DNA from: Serripes groenlandicus
Taxonomy: Eukaryota > Mollusca > Bivalvia > Cardiida > Cardiidae
Length of the DNA: 64,000 bases
Assembly: GCA_031761405.1 (NCBI GenBank)
Contig: JASEVX010000355.1
Coordinates: 106,062-170,061, forward strand
Direction of reading: 5' to 3'
Shown here: positions 62,101-64,000 of the stretch, piece by piece
Numbering within the stretch: the first letter of the stretch is position 1
Layout of the letters: each line of letters begins with the position of its first letter
Translations under genes and position numbers: made by a program
Notes under the pieces: model-generated
Seen by the model: only the letters and a program-made list of their open reading frames with translations
The model's database searches: none
What the model was told of the DNA's origin: nothing

Positions 62101-64000
62101 ATGCTTCCTGGGTGAATCAACCCAGCTAGTTAATAGGACTGAAAACAGTGTGGTAAGAGTAGCCATTGCTCATCATGTTTACAAAGGTCGTTTTGATTGC
62201 ACTGTACGGAGATTTAGGCTGCTTTCAGTAGCATGTATGTGCAATCACCATCACAGTTCACAAACTCATGGGACCTGGGTGAATCAACCCAGCTACGCGA
62301 TAACACTGAAAACAGTGTGGAAAGAGGAGCCATTGCCCGCCATGCTTTGAAATGGCGTTTTGTTTGCATTGTAGGGGTTTTGATATTGGAAGCGAGTTGT
62401 TGCATGACTAAATAAGTGTGGAAATTCGCATAAAGTATCTGCATGTGGGAAAGCGTTAGTAAGTGTTCACTGGTCTTCGCACCTCTGCAGGTTAAAACCC
62501 TTTCGGCGGTACAGTGAACGATTTTCCCATAACCCCTTTCCCACATACATAAACTCCCTATAAAATGAACTATCGAAAACATTGTGATAAAAACAGCCAT
62601 TGCTCATCATGTTGTCAAAGGTCGTTTTGCTTGCATTGTTGGGGTTTTAGGCCGTTTTCAACAGCATGTATGTCCAATCGCCATCACAGTCCACATACTC
62701 ATGTTTTCTGGGTGATAATACTGAAAACAGTGTGGTATAAGGAGCCATTGCTCACCATGTTTTCAAAGGTCGTTTTGAGTGCACTGTACGGAGATTTAGG
62801 CTGCTTTCAGTAGCATGTATGTGCAATCACCCTCACAGTTCACAAACTCATGGGACCTGGGTGAATCAACCCAGCTACGCGTTAGGACTGAAAACAGTGT
62901 GGAAAAAAGGAGCCATTGCTTATCATGTTTACAAAGGTCACATACTCATGTTTTCTGGGTTATTCTACCCAGCTAGTCAATAGGACTGAAAACAGTGTGG
63001 TAAGAGTAGCCATTGCTCATCAGGTTCACAAAGGTCGTTTTGATTGCGTTGTTGGATTTTTTAGGCCGTTTACAACAGCATTTATGTTAAATAACCCCCA
63101 CTGCTCGAACACGCATGCTTCCTGGGTGAATCAACCCAGCTAGTCAATAGAACTGAAAACAGTGTGGTAAGAGTAGCCATTGCTCATCAGGTTCACAAAG
63201 GTCGTTTTGATTGCGTTGTTGGATTTTTTAGGCCGTTTACAACGGCATTTATGTTAAATAACCCTCACTGCTCGAACACGCATGCTTCCTGGGTGAATCA
63301 ACCCAGCTAGTCAATAGGACTGAAAACAGTGTGGTAAGAGTAGCCATTGCTCATCATGTTTACAAAGGTCGTTTTGATTGCGTTGTTGGATTTTTTAGGC
63401 CGTTTACAACAGCATTTATGTTAAATAACCCTCACTGCTCGAACACGCATGCTTCCTGGGTGAATCAACCCAGCTAGTCAATAGGACTGAAAACAGTGTG
63501 GTAAGAGTAGCCATTGCTCATCATGTTTACAAAGGTCGTTTTGATTGCACTGTACGGAGATTTAGGCTGCTTTCAGTAGCATGTATGTGCAATCACCATC
63601 ACAGTTCACAAACTCATGGGACCTGGGTGAATCAACCCAGCTACGCGATAACACTGAAAACAGTGTGGAAAGAGGAGCCATTGCCCGCCATGCTTTGAAA
63701 TGGCGTTTTGTTTGCATTGTAGGGGTTTTGATATTGGAAGCGAGTTGTTGCATGACTAAATAAGTGTGGAAATTCGCATAAAGTATCTGCATGTGGGAAA
63801 GCGTTAGTAAGTGTTCACTGGTCTTCGCACCTCTGCAGGTTAAAACCCTTTCGGCGGTACAGTGAACGATTTTCCCATAACCCCTTTCCCACATACATAA
63901 ACTCCCTATAAAATGAACTATCGAAAACATTGTGATAAAAGCAGCCATTGCTCATCATGTTGTCAAAGGTCGTTTTGCTTGCATTGTTGGGGTTTTAGGC
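56196..64000 (-). repeat. 167-bp-type satellite, right arm, higher-order units of 1.2-1.8 kb
   Basis: The reverse complement of the left arm. Monomers of about 167 bases carry AGCCATTGCTCATCAGGTTC, GATTGCGTTGTTGGATTTTT and TGGGTGAATCAACCCA. A marker segment, GTGTTCACTGGTCTTCGCAC, recurs at about 56470, 57652, 59433, 60782, 62464 and 63812, so the larger units are about 1182, 1781, 1349, 1682 and 1348 bases. The last units are nearly identical. A 128-codon minus-strand frame (for example 60918-60532) repeats with them. It has no recognisable domain and I do not call it a gene. The array continues past the window end. Confidence 0.9.

Noticed and set aside
57402..63948. Repeated 128-codon minus-strand frame in the terminal satellite
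   Set aside because: It recurs only because the higher-order unit recurs. There is no recognised domain, and it spans monomer borders and family A-like ends.

Overview
The window reads as nuclear DNA of an animal, most likely a bivalve mollusc. It is AT-rich and has GT-AG introns. It carries tRNA-derived SINEs of a type common in molluscs, many short hairpin-rich terminal-inverted-repeat elements, very abundant minisatellites and a Helitron-like element. The species cannot be fixed from the sequence alone. There is no operon, CRISPR array or prokaryotic gene.

Only two protein-coding genes can be supported. Both are on the + strand and both had to be assembled from small exons. Gene 1 (4907-23120) has six coding exons (26 + 219 + 60.3 + 57.7 + 75.7 + 58 residues, 497 aa). 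It encodes a type II membrane glycosyltransferase of family GT92 (the old DUF23 family), with an N-terminal signal anchor, a DIDEF metal-binding motif and the family's C-terminal HYR motif. Gene 2 (28996-51486) also has six coding exons (235 aa). It encodes a secreted protein with a signal peptide, a PAN/Apple-like module and a complete six-cysteine C-type lectin domain whose calcium/sugar motif is non-standard. In both genes every intron phase matches and every junction is GT/AG. Both products belong to the surface and secreted glycan world: one would make glycans in the Golgi and the other looks like a lectin. They are unlikely to be co-regulated just because they are neighbours.

Everything else is repeat. 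At 0-4.9 kb there are SINEs, hairpin elements and GAT/15-bp minisatellites. Intron 1 of gene 1 (5-12.3 kb) holds a 36-bp array and a large 85-bp array. The 85-bp array is split cleanly by a 1044-bp Helitron-like element (7954-8997). That element has a second full copy at 27452-28494 and a 3'-truncated copy at 44838-45523. The region 12.3-28.5 kb is exons plus about six families of 180-260 bp hairpin elements, called A to F here. Gene 2 introns hold an 809-bp tandem duplication, a 65-bp array, a degenerate LINE (minus strand) and a 37-bp array that begins at the exon 5 splice donor. From 48.4 to 50.9 kb there are 45-bp and 73-bp arrays, and from 53.1 to 54.6 kb an 18-bp array. The last 9.4 kb (54.65-64 kb) is a satellite built of about 167-bp monomers in 1.2-1.8 kb higher-order units. 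Its orientation flips once near 56.2 kb and it runs off the window end.

The most interesting theme is that several tandem arrays look like amplified ends of the local hairpin elements. The 73-bp array directly continues the right end of a family E element, and the 18-bp array is the terminal motif of family A repeated about 85 times. Long open frames inside the arrays are by-products of repeat periodicity, not genes.
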